The position numbers were made by a program, and so were the translations under genes. The notes beneath the pieces were generated by a model. The model was given only the letters and a program-made list of their open reading frames with translations. It was not told the DNA's origin and made no database searches. Shown here in pieces: positions 54,376-64,000 of a DNA stretch of 64,000 nucleotides (the first letter of the stretch is position 1; each line of letters begins with the position of its first letter). Source of the stretch: Mytilus edulis (taxonomy: Eukaryota > Mollusca > Bivalvia > Mytilida > Mytilidae); NCBI RefSeq assembly GCF_963676685.1, contig NC_092345.1:85253592-85317591 (forward strand), given 5' to 3'.

Positions 54376-55490
54376 TTACTTAAATCTTGTCAGTAACTGG
54401 GAAAGGGGGTCAAAATTTTATTGACCCCAATAATATTTCCCTACCCCCTCCCCCTTTAAAAACATTTCAGCCTTATATGCCAGGAGTAAAGAGGAAAAGT
54501 TAATTAAGAATATTAAAAAAAAATGTGATCCCCTTTCTATTAAAAAAGGCAATGAAAATCAAAATGAATAGTACACTAGGACATTAGACAGAATAATTAA
54601 TGAGTAGCCAAAACTTTGACTTCATCATACTTGAAGAAAGCTTACTAAATATTAGAACTGATATATATTAGCCGAACAATCAGACGGAAGAGAACTGTTC
54701 AAATTGGCATAATAAACAGGGAATTCAAGCGAAACCCAAAGGTTAAGAAACAGAATGGGAAAAGGCTTTTTACAGCTTGAGAGAAATTGTTAAGATTATC
54801 GTTACTGAAAACCTTTAACGAATGCTGCCCTCAGATTTTCCTTACTATTCCAAATATAGAATCAAGATGCAAGAGGGCTTGAATCAATTCAACCAAGACA
54901 GGTATTGGCAGCTATAAAAAAATCTCTGCTTCGGATTTGTTCGAAACGGAATCAAATGATATCACGAAGAATGTTTACAATAATAAATTCAAGTATTCCA
55001 TGCCGAAAATCTAATGAGCCGGGCTTGAAAAAAGTTTGATGAAAATCAAAATCAAGCAGAACCAGACACTTGTGAAGCTCTTGAAGTGCAAGGTATAGAA
55101 GGTGAGAAAATTGAATCTTCAGGAGATAAGTTATATCTTATATATATTATCCTTTCTTAAAAAAAACTTTGAATGATCCCCCAACTTTGATTTTATAATA
55201 TTTTTTTTATTGAATCCCCTTTTCCTTTCTTACGAAAAAAAAACTTGACCCCTTACATTTTGACCAGCCTGGTAAAAAATATATATAAAAGTCAGATATA
55301 AAAGTCAAATATATGAATATTTAAAGTGGTTGCGAAATGTCCTTTACGGTTTATTATCGGTCTGAAATGCTCTTTTGGTAAACAGATGAACCATTCTAAT
55401 TATAAAATTATGACTGCTATCTAGTGGTATGTTTGACTGGGTTCGCATAAAATTCAGCTTTTAAAGTATATCGTTCGGGTACCAGACTGG
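54376..55490. other. non-coding upstream of the CARD gene
   Basis: Two runs, GGGGGTCAAAATTTTATTGA, CCCC near 54405 and AACTTGACCCCTTACATTTT, GACC near 55240, form a weak inverted pair. No gene was seen. Confidence 0.45.
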
Positions 55491-56039
55491 ATGAATAAGT
55501 CGGATCTGTCTTTCCTGTTGAAAGTGAAAGTAAAGAAAGGATTTTATCCTGCCATAAATAAACATAGTGTGAGAAGTACAATGAGTTCCGATGATATCAA
55601 AATGATTTTGAGAAAGTTTTACGTTGTATTACGAACGAATGTTGATCCCCGTGCAGTCACGCCAATAATTGAAGGCCTCACAGTTTTTGATAAGCAACAA
55701 ATACAGGCAACAACTAACATGGATGGTGCTATGCTTGGGAACGACAAACTGCTAGACACACTTGGACGTCGCACGACAAGAACATTTTTGTCATTTGTGA
55801 CAGTTTTAAAAGAGTATAATCAAGAAATAGCATATGATATGATGCAATACGCACAAGATCATTTCCCAAATATACACACTAGCATTCGGAATTTTGAGCG
55901 ACATCATAATCAAATACCATCAGCAACTGTTAAGCCTTCAGTTGCTTCAGGTTCAGATGCTCAGAATTATCCACTTAGTGAGAGCCATAGTATTCACCAA
56001 AGAACAACATTTAGCCAGCGTCCTGATGCAGGGTCACAG
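55491..56039 (+). CDS. CARD-gene exon: CARD domain
   Basis: The open frame runs past the donor CACAG|GTAGTT to 56114, but the hydrophobic tail after the donor has no similarity to the linker that continues in the next exon. It ends with RPDAGSQ, phase 0. The start of the exon is uncertain. Confidence 0.75.
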
Positions 56040-59000
56040 GTAGTTATATTTTGTTTTAGGATTGTGTCATTTATGTTATATAATTTTCAAATTTGTATTC
56101 CTTTCCTATCTTAAAAATCTTCAATGGGTTACTTTGTTTATGTTATGATTCAAAAAAATAATGTATGCAGGCCAAATAAGGTAAATATTCTGGTGTTACT
56201 GTACTGATAAAATATTGTCCCCATGAAGTATTGTCTGTCGGACAAAATTTCATATAAAATATTGTCCACTGACAGAATTTCATAATGAAATATTGTCATT
56301 GACAATATTTTTTATGAAATAGTGTTCTTGTCCATGAAATTTTGTCATCTCCTTCTGGACAATATTTCACTATGACATTCTGTTCATGACAATATTTCAC
56401 TATGAAATACTGATCAATACTGGCTTTGAAAATCTTTTTTAATCGAGTTATTACATTATTAGAAATAGTAGCACACAAGCATGTTTCATGCACATTTTTA
56501 TATTTAGTTTTTTTTATAGTAAGGAATTTATATTATTACTAATAGTGAGTTTAAAATTTGCATAGATACTTTACAAATGGTTAATTATAGATTAAAGAAT
56601 TGTCAAATAGATATAGGAAGATGTGGTATGAGTGCCAATGAGACAACTCTCTATTGTATGTTTCATTATTTTACATTATTACACTGTCATGACTGTACAA
56701 ATATAAGTAATGTACTGACAATCACTTATTTTGTAAATATATTTAAAAATTCCTATATACCTTCTCTAACATGAATATATGTTGATAACCTCCACTTCAT
56801 GAGACAAAATTCCATGACAATCTGTCTATGAAATATTGTCTCAATACTCACAAAATATAACCAAAATACAACCTCCCTTTAACAGAACAAAATTTGATAG
56901 AATTCATCTGTGAAATATTGTCTCAATTCACACAAAATATAACCTCCCTTTAACAAGACAAAGTTCCATAGTATTGATCTGTGAAATATTGTCTATATAC
57001 AGACAAAATTTCACTATGAAAATTTGTCCTTCTCTGGACATTTTTCCATAGATGAGGACAATATTTCACGATACATAGTCTTGTGGTACAATATTTCATA
57101 GGACAATATCTTGCTTTACAAATATGCAGGTGTTATAAGGATTGGTCAGTGTTGTATTTCTAAGGTTCATATGCAGGTGTTATAATGATTGGTCAGTGTT
57201 GTATTTCTAAGGTTAATATGCAGGTGTTATAATGATTGGTCAGTGTTGTATTTCTAAGGTTAATATGCAAGTGTTATATGTGGTTGGTCAGTGTTGTAAT
57301 ACTAAGGTAAATATATACAGGTGTTAATTATTGGTCAGTTGTAATTCTAAGGTTGATATGCAAGTGTTAATGATTGCTCAGTGTTGAAATTCTAAGTTTA
57401 ATATTCAGGTGTTACATGTGGTTGGTCAGTGTTGTAATACTAAGGTAAATATGCAGGTGTTAATGATTGGTCAGTGTCGTAATTCTAAGGTTGATATGCA
57501 AGTGTTAATGATTGCTCAGTATTGAAATTCAGGTCAGGTGAAATTCTAAGTTTAATATTCAGGTGTTATATGTGGTTGGTCAGTGTTGTAATACTAAGGT
57601 AAATATATACAGGTGTTAATTATTGGTCAGTTGTAATTCTAAGGTTGATATGCAGGTGTTAATGATTGCTCAGTGTTGAAATTCTAAGTTTAATATTCAG
57701 GTGTTATATGTGGTTGGTCAGTATTGTTATACTAAGGTAAATATATACAGGTGTTAATTATTGGTCAGTGTCGTAATTCTAAGGTTGATATGCAAGTGTT
57801 AATGATTGCTCAGTGTTGAAATTCTAAGTTTAATATTCAGGTGTTACATGTGGTTGGTCAGTGTTGTAATACTAAGGTAAATATGCAGGTGTTAATGATT
57901 GGTCAGTGTCATAATTCTAAGGTTGATATGCAAGTGTTAATGATTGCTCAGTGTTGAAATTCTAAGTTTAATATTCAGGTGTTACATGTGGTTGGTCAGT
58001 GTTGTAATACTAAGGTAAATATGCAGGTGTTAATGATTGGTCAGTGTCGTAATTCTAAGGTTGATATGCAAGTGTTAATGATTGCTCAGTATTGAAATTC
58101 TAAGTTTAATATTCAGGTGTTATATGTGGTTGGTCAGTGTTGTAATACTAAGGTAAATATGCAGGTGTTAATTATTGGTCAGTGTCGTAATTCTGAGGTT
58201 AATATGCAGGTGTTAATGATTGCTCAGTATTGAAATTCTAAGTTTAATATTCAGGTGTTATATGTGGTTGGTCAGTGTTGTAATACTAAGGTAAATATAT
58301 ACAGGTGTTAATTATTGGTCAGTTGTAATTCTAAGGTTGATATGCAAGTGTTAATGATTGCTCAGTGTTGAAATTCTAAGTTTAATATTCAGGTGTTACA
58401 TGTGGTTGGTCAGTGTTGTAATACTAAGGTAAATATGCAGCTGTTAATAATTGGTCAGTGTTGTAATTCTAAGGTTGATATGCAAGTGTTAATGATTGCT
58501 CAGTGTTGAAATTCTAAGTTTAATATTCAGGTGTTATATGTGGTTGGTCAGTGTTGTAATTCTAAGGTAAATATATACAGGTGTTAATTATTGGTCAGTT
58601 GTAATTCTAAGGTTGATATGCAGGTGTTAATGATTGGTCAGTGTTGTAATACTAAGGTAAATATACAGGTGTTAATGATTGGTCAGTGTTGTAATACTAA
58701 GGTAAATATGCAGGTGTTTATGATTGGTCAGTGTCGTAATTCTGAGGTTAATATGCAGCTGTTAATGATTGGTCAGTGTTGAAATTCTAAGTTTAATATT
58801 CAGGTGTTATATGTGGTTGGTCAGTATTGTAATACTAAGGTAAATATGCAGGTGTTAATGATTGGTCAGTGTCGTAATTCTGAGGTTAATATGCAGCTGT
58901 TAATGATTGGTCAGTGTTGTAATACTAAGGTAAATATGCAGGTGTTAATGATTGGTCAGTGTGGTAATTCTAAGGTTAATATACAGGTGTTAATGATTGG

Positions 59001-60941
59001 TCAGTGTAGTAATTCTAAGGTTTATATGCAGGTGTTAATGATTGGTCAGTGTCGTAATTCTGAGGTTAATATGCAGCTGTTAATGATTGGTCAGTGTTGT
59101 TATACTAAGGTAAATATGCAGGTGTTAATGTTGGTCAGTGTGGTAATTCTAAGGTTAATATACAGGTGTTAATGATTGGTCAGTGTAGTAATTCTAAGGT
59201 TTATATGCAGGTGTTAATGATTGGTCAGTGTCGTAATTCTGAGGTTAATATGCAGCTGTTAATGATTGGTCAGTGTGGTAATTCTAAGGTAAATGTGCAG
59301 GTGTTAATGATTGGTCAGTGTTGTAATTCTAAGGTATATATACAGGTGTTAATTATTGGTCAGTTGTAATTCTAAGGTTGATATGCAGGTGTTAATGATT
59401 GGTCAGTGTGGTAATTCTAAGGTTAATATGCAGGTGTTAATGATTGGTCAGTGTAGTAATTCTAAGGTTAATATGCAGGTGTTAATTATTGGTCAGTTGT
59501 AATTCTAAGGTAAATATACAGGTTTCAATGATTGGTCAGTGTTGTAATACTATGGTAAATATGCAGGTGTTAATGATTGGTCAGTGTTGTAATTCAGAGG
59601 TTAATATGCAGCTGTTAATGATTGGTCAGTGCTGTAATTCTAAGGTTAATATACAGGTGTTAATGATTGGTCAGTGTTGTAATTCTAAGGTTAATATGCA
59701 GGTGTTAATGATTGGTCAGTGTGGTAATTCTAAGGTTATATACAGGTGTTAATGATTGTGTGGTCATTTTATAGTAAATATATAGTAATAAGGGCAAGAA
59801 GGTAGGGATTTTTTTTCTTCAATTGAGTCTATGGGGGCAACATTGTGACTTCAACTTTAATCAAAAATGGCAAGCAAAACTTCAGGACAGGGGATATAAA
59901 TTAGGGTAGGTAGGGGTACAGTTAACACACATACTTTTTGGTTTTGCCTTACATGTATTTTAAGTGTGCTTGATTAATAGATGAAAATGTCAAATTCTGA
60001 TGCTGACAAACATTGTGTAGCCCTTATAAACTAACAAGAGTAAATTCATATACAAACACTCTTAGTACTGATTAAAATGATGTTCTTATTTGTTTATTGA
60101 TTTATCAACTTCATATTTTTGGCAGGCCATCATTACAAGAGAACAAGAATCTACAGATACATACAGTAGTGGTGGTTTTACTGTTCAGTCTGTTCACAGA
60201 ACTAGAGAAGTTACCAGACAGGTGAAATTCACTGAAGGTAATAACAGTTTGTTATTTACTTTTGGAAAACTACGATTGAACGTGTATAAGATTTAGATTT
60301 GATGTGAAAATGATAATGTTGTTCTAGTATATCCTCTACTTTCTAAAGCAGGTTGTATCTATAGAAACTACTGACCTAAGCCAATTTTCAATTTATGAAT
60401 AATTCAAAATAATGAATGTGAAATTTGAAATAATTATTCAGATATTAACCATTCATCTAATGATTATTATGCCCCATTTATGGGCATTATGTTTTCTGGA
60501 CTGTGTGTTCCTTTCATCCGTCTGTTTGTTCGTCTGTCCGTTTGTCTGTCTTGCTTCAGGTTAATGTTTTTGGTTAAGGAAGTTTTTGATGAATCTGAAG
60601 TCCAATCAACTTGAAACTTAGTAAACATGTTCCTTGTGATATGATCTTTCTAATTTTAATGCCAAAATAGAGATTTCTTCCCATTTTTTCACAGTCCACT
60701 GAACATAGAAAATGATAGTGTGGATGAGGCATCCATGTTCTTGGGACACATTCTTGTTATTTGTTTATCTTATACATGTTAAAAGATTGTACTCATATAA
60801 TCTTCAATTTTCCAGAAACTTTGTTGGAAGATGTACCTAACATTGTCTTTATGAAATGGGCTGCTGAGTTGAACAGTAATGACTACTGGAACAAACTTGG
60901 AGATATTATGCAGCTTTCAAGAAAACAAATGAAAGATCTTA
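55491..60941 (+). CDS. CARD protein with probable death-fold domain, 5' part (gene continues beyond this window)
   Basis: Three exons join in frame: 55491-56039 (183 codons), 60126-60237 and 60816-60941 (ends with 1 nt of a codon). Residues about 31-120 form a CARD-like six-helix domain: DIKMILRKFYVVLRTNVDPR, then AVTPIIEGLTVFDKQQIQA and LLDTLGRRTTRTFLSFVTVL. A Ser/Gln-rich linker follows. The last exon reads VFMKWAAELNSNDYWNKLGD, then IMQLSRKQMKDL, which looks like the first helices of a death domain. CARD plus death domain is the layout of CRADD/RAIDD-like adaptors, but later exons are missing from the view, so other architectures are possible. Translation may start at M1 (55491) or M31 (55581, just before the CARD). 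A role in apoptosis or immune signalling is inferred from the domain. Confidence 0.72.
56200..57120. repeat. GACAATATTTCA motif field
   Basis: GACAATATTTCA or its complement TGAAATATTGTC, often with one change, occurs many times at 56200-56420 and 56810-57115. The centre is interrupted by repeat R3 (56617-56655). Some neighbours are palindromic, such as GAAATATTGTCATTGACAAT. Confidence 0.75.
56610..56660 (+). repeat. mussel dispersed repeat R3, head fragment
   Basis: GGAAGATGTGGTATGAGTGC then CAATGAGACAACTCTC, nearly identical to 43613-43650. Confidence 0.8.
57125..59757 (+). repeat. 45-bp minisatellite with a 138-bp higher-order zone
   Basis: The basic unit is 45 bp: GGTGTTAATGATTGGTCAGT, then GTTGTAATTCTAAGGTTAAT and ATGCA. 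From about 57400 to 58560 three unit types alternate in a fixed order with a period near 138 bp, marked by GTGGTTGGTCAGT. After 58600 the array is plain 45-bp units. As 45 is a multiple of 3, one frame stays open and repeats MIGQCCNSKVNMQVL. It fills the intron between the CARD exon and the linker exon. Confidence 0.95.
59758..60125 (+). other. CARD-gene intron after the minisatellite
   Basis: Nothing recognisable. Confidence 0.6.
60126..60237 (+). CDS. CARD-gene exon: linker
   Basis: It encodes AIITREQESTDTYSSGGFTV then QSVHRTREVTRQVKFTE. Acceptor TTTTTGGCAG, donor GAAG|GTAATA. The phase fits both neighbours. Confidence 0.7.
60462..60760 (+). repeat. bivalve dispersed repeat R4 (TTATGCCCCATTTATGGGCA)
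   Basis: TTATGCCCCATTTATGGGCA, then a TCCGTCTGTTTGTTCGTCTG tract, and GATGAGGCATCCATG to GGGACACATTCTTGTT at the end. I recognise this repeat from bivalve genomes. It lies in the intron between the linker and death-domain exons. Confidence 0.75.
60816..60941 (+). CDS. CARD-gene exon: start of probable death domain
   Basis: It encodes ETLLEDVPNIVFMKWAAELN then SNDYWNKLGDIMQLSRKQMK-DL. W-x-x-LG-x-x-x-x-LS is a typical death-domain helix pattern. Acceptor TTTTCCAG, donor CTTA|GTAAGT. Confidence 0.7.
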
Positions 60942-61509
60942 GTAAGTCTCTAACAATATTGGAACCTTCAAACTAATCACAGCCCTATAATAGAAACAAT
61001 TATAATATGTGACCCATATCTTCCTCTATTTCTGTAAATGAGAATATTTTTATACCAACCTATGACAGAAAGGGGTTATATTTTTTTCCAGTACTTACCG
61101 GTATTCTTAAGTCCACCAATCTCATATCTGGTTAAAGTTTTGGTTCATTGATGTTTACCATATTTTAAATTCAGATATAATTGTGAGGTTTTTATTTATG
61201 CAAATAACGGGACTTGGTGAATATTGCAATAACAAAAACTTGCATTCTAATATCTGATACATACATCTCTATGCAGATCTTCCTGAAAAGCAATCATTAA
61301 TCTCTCATTTTTGTCTATTCTTCAAAACTCAATAAAAATGCAATAAAGTTGTTGTCTTGAAACTCAGTGCATATGCTGTTTGTGGTGTAAATTAAAAAAT
61401 ATATACCAAATTATGGTGTACTGATTCAGCTTTCGAAGTAAACTAAAAATGGAAATGTGAATGTGCAAGTGGGACAAGTTGTCATTGGAATTTTTATTCT
61501 TGATTGACT
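60942..61509 (+). other. CARD-gene intron, no further exon seen
   Basis: No exon that would accept the phase left by 60941 could be recognised here or up to the window end. Confidence 0.5.
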
Positions 61510-63486
61510 ATAGAATGAAATTCAAAACAGTGTGGCTGTGGCCATTGATTGACACATTAAATTCATCCATTGACTGGGACAATTTTGTTATCAAGAACGG
61601 AGTACCTACTCGATCGACTTTTATCAAATAAATACCATAAGCTGAAGAAATGTTTCAAAATTTATCATGTATAAGGCAATTAATTACGTAAGGATAGTTT
61701 TTATTTTCTGATCTGTGATTATATGAAAACAAATGCAAATTTTTTCCAATTTTATTTTGGATAAAATACATAGCAACCTTTTAAAAAAGATCTTGCTTCC
61801 TGAGGTTCGACACATGAAAAGATAAATTTAGCCTGAACATTTTTTTGACAAATTGAACATAAAAATTTATGGTAATTTTTTATAAAATCGGTAATATAAT
61901 AATTCAGCAATATTTCTTTTTATAATGATTTTAGTTGAAATGATTTTTTTTAGATTGAATTCAATTTTGTCCAATATCTGTGCGAGTTTTCTGACTATTT
62001 CTAGATCTTTTTAGAACTGATGGTTTAATTTTACAAATACGTATTTATATAGATAAATTTGTATGACCTTTGTAACTCGGATTATAATCGGTTTCTAATC
62101 TATAAAGGTGTTTTAGATTTGCGTGAAAACTTTTGTCCACAACAAATTATCCCTCGGCCCTTCCCCCTTTTCCTCTGTGGGGTTTATTCCTTATGTGTGT
62201 ATGTTTTTCTAATCTGAGTGTTATTTTGATTCAGCAGACCATAGTGGAATGAACATTTCCTGGCATTATTTTAACTGCCTAAATAGTTCGTAAATAATGT
62301 GTATTTGTATAAAAGACGCCACTGTGCAGAAACGTCAAAATGACACCCTTGGACATAATGGCTAGACATCGGGAATACTTTCCGATAAAAAATTTAGGGT
62401 CATGATGTTAATGAAAACACCCGACTCATTTAACCATTTGTATGAACTTATAGTTTGTATCTTATAAATATGTTAGTTTTGTATTATAAATGGACATTTA
62501 GTATTTATACAACATGTTTCACCTAAGGAATGGACAAAAATAACGTTTGGACATAGTGGCTAGACATTCGATTTTTAAAAAATCTGCTTCAAGAAAAAGG
62601 TTTTTTTTACATTTGAAACTTTGAAAATGTTTATCTTTTTCTGAACTTTCTATTGAGTATAGTTTAAATATGATTTGATTATTTTATAGGGATAATAATC
62701 AAACTGAAATTTTGATAAATTTTCCTCAAAACTCATTAAGACAGGTTCCTCTGCTGAATATTTTGTTGAAGGCTTGGTTCAAAGTTCAGCCAATACCAAA
62801 AAACGGGTATGATGTTATAATATAAATCTAGTTGGAAGCTGATATACTAAATTTCGCAGATTTTATGTGCAAAATTACAACGGAACATAGAGAAATGCAT
62901 TTAATATAATCTGAAATGTTACGCCGGACATGCAATTTTTCACGCAAAAGTAAGATTTGTGAGTCCAATAAAATAAATGTATGGTGCAAAAATTTTAAGG
63001 ATTAACTTAAAATAAGAAAAAAATGTCCGGGCCTTTCTGTAGATATATGGATGTTGGTGATTTTATTTTTTGATAGGCAAATGGTTGCTGTTCTAAAATC
63101 ATATAATAACGTAATTTTTATCCGAACCCATTACCGTGCGTAACGTCTATGTACTTTTTAAAGACACTTAAACTATGGGGTCACCAAAGGTCCTCAACAC
63201 CTTAATAAAGTAATTCGAAAAATTAATCAGGAATAAAACGATGTTTTGATTTATATCAATTGTATAAATCAAAACATAAAGGTTATTCCTGATTAATTTT
63301 TCGAATTATTTTATAATTAAAGGCGTTAAGAAACCTTAGGTGACCCCACAGTTTAAATGTCTATCGTAGGTACGTCGTGAACAGTGGTATTTACAGACAC
63401 ACGTTCACGTAAATTGTCCCAGTCAATGGATGAATTTAATGTGTCAATCAATGGCCACAGCCACACTGTTTTGAATTTCATTCTAT
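61510..63486. repeat. 2-kb structure with perfect 76-bp inverted arms
   Basis: 61510-61585 (ATAGAATGAAATTCAAAACA to GACTGGGACAATTT) is the exact reverse complement of 63411-63486. The interior is AT-rich without a coding frame. It holds a short direct repeat (TGGACATA-TGGCTAGACAT at 62350 and 62550) and a nested MITE (63160-63360). Confidence 0.88.
63160..63360. repeat. palindromic hairpin MITE M5
   Basis: TTAAACTATGGGGTCACCAA at about 63167 pairs with TTAGGTGACCCCACAGTTTA ending at 63355. The inner arms TAATTCGAAAAATTAATCAG and CTGATTAATTTTTCGAATTA are exact complements, around a loop with TTTTGATTTATA / TATAAATCAAAA. Almost the whole element folds on itself. Confidence 0.9.
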
Positions 63487-63589
63487 TTCATGACAGTGCT
63501 TCGTTGAATAACATAAAAGATGAAGATATTGATGATATTTGTCTTCCTATTTGAGGTCATTGTTACTTTAAAAGTTTCAAACTGTTAAC

Positions 63590-63745
63590 AGGCGCGGATC
63601 AAGAGGGGGGGTTCCAGGGGTTGGAACCCCCCCCCTTTTTTGGGACGATCAATGCATTTGAATGGGGACATGTAATTGGAACCCCCCCTTTGTCCTGGGT
63701 TAGGAACCCCCCCCTTTTTAAAATGGCTGGATCCGCCCCTGGTTA
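63590..63745. repeat. short G-run/C-run repeat with GGCGCGGATC / GGATCCGCCCC ends
   Basis: GGCGCGGATCAAGAGGGGGG, TTCCAGGGG, then TTGGAACCCCCCCCC and a second GGAACCCCCCC block, closing with GGCTGGATCCGCCCCTG. It is a compact inverted-end repeat that I associate with marine invertebrate genomes. Confidence 0.7.
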
Positions 63746-64000
63746 AGCATACACATCATCAACATTTTACTGTTCTAATTTTCAACAAGCTTTGATTTGT
63801 AGTCAGCAGCATAGTTTGATCTAATTTATTGCTTAGGCATGGGATTTAAATAGGAATCTCTTCCAGAAGCTACAGATATTTTGCAGATTATGTTTGTAAA
63901 TGCGTAGTGATTTTCATATGTCAGAAAAATCTATTAAAGACTTGACAAGCAGTTTGAGTTTATTTTACCCTTGTTTTGTTATACACTCATCTTTTTCTCA
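63746..64000. other. non-coding, nothing recognised
   Basis: AT-rich to the window end, presumably still in an intron of the CARD gene. Confidence 0.4.

Noticed and set aside
58591..59752. Several frames encoding repeats of MIGQCCNSKVNMQVL, at first sight a secreted or structural repeat protein
   Set aside because: The 45-bp satellite keeps one frame open by chance of unit length. Units with stops and length variants interrupt it, and it lies in an intron.
57125..59757. Regular repeats resembling a CRISPR array
   Set aside because: No unique spacers; adjacent units are near-identical and the genome is animal.

Overview
The window is nuclear DNA of an animal: AT-rich, with spliced genes, GT-AG introns and a very high load of dispersed repeats, MITEs and minisatellites. 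Several repeats are ones I know from marine mussels, such as the one ending in TTCCCCATTTCCATTCTCAA and the GTGGTATGAGTGCCAATGAG repeat. I infer a bivalve, most likely Mytilus. No rRNA, tRNA or CRISPR array was seen.

Layout. 1-8652: repeats upstream of the first gene, including a 35-bp minisatellite of about 50 copies (6440-8196). 8655-31114 (+): a complete 19-coding-exon transmembrane adenylyl cyclase of the ADCY5/6 type. I reassembled it exon by exon and the frame closes at 1,164 codons (1,151 with an alternative acceptor), with both catalytic half-sites intact. Its introns hold several MITE families, two inverted-repeat pairs and two small tandem duplications that copy splice sites. 31115-42061: 3' flank, a MULE/FLYWCH-like transposase remnant bracketed by GCGCCAAA motifs, and a 3.6-kb tandem array of elements carrying AGGTCA half-sites. 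42062-48331 (-): a complete 7-exon, 343-aa Gfo/Idh/MocA (inositol 2-dehydrogenase-like) oxidoreductase. 48973-51343 (-): a young LTR retroelement with 678-bp LTRs and one Gag-like ORF but no pol, about 640 bp upstream of the oxidoreductase start and on the same strand. 51344-55490: hairpins, CGAGATCTCG palindromes and mussel repeats. 55491-60941 and beyond (+): the 5' part of a CARD protein with a probable death-fold domain. Its first large intron is filled by a 2.6-kb minisatellite that changes from a 138-bp higher-order repeat to 45-bp monomers. 61510-63486: a structure with perfect 76-bp inverted arms enclosing a nested hairpin MITE.

The three genes are not an operon and show no common pathway. 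The cyclase makes cAMP at the plasma membrane, the oxidoreductase probably acts on a polyol or sugar in the cytosol, and the CARD protein probably belongs to apoptosis or innate immune signalling. The strongest leads are the pol-less Gag-bearing LTR element, the inverted repeats around cyclase exon 4, the duplicated splice sites and tandem acceptors in the cyclase, and the nuclear-receptor-like half-site array.
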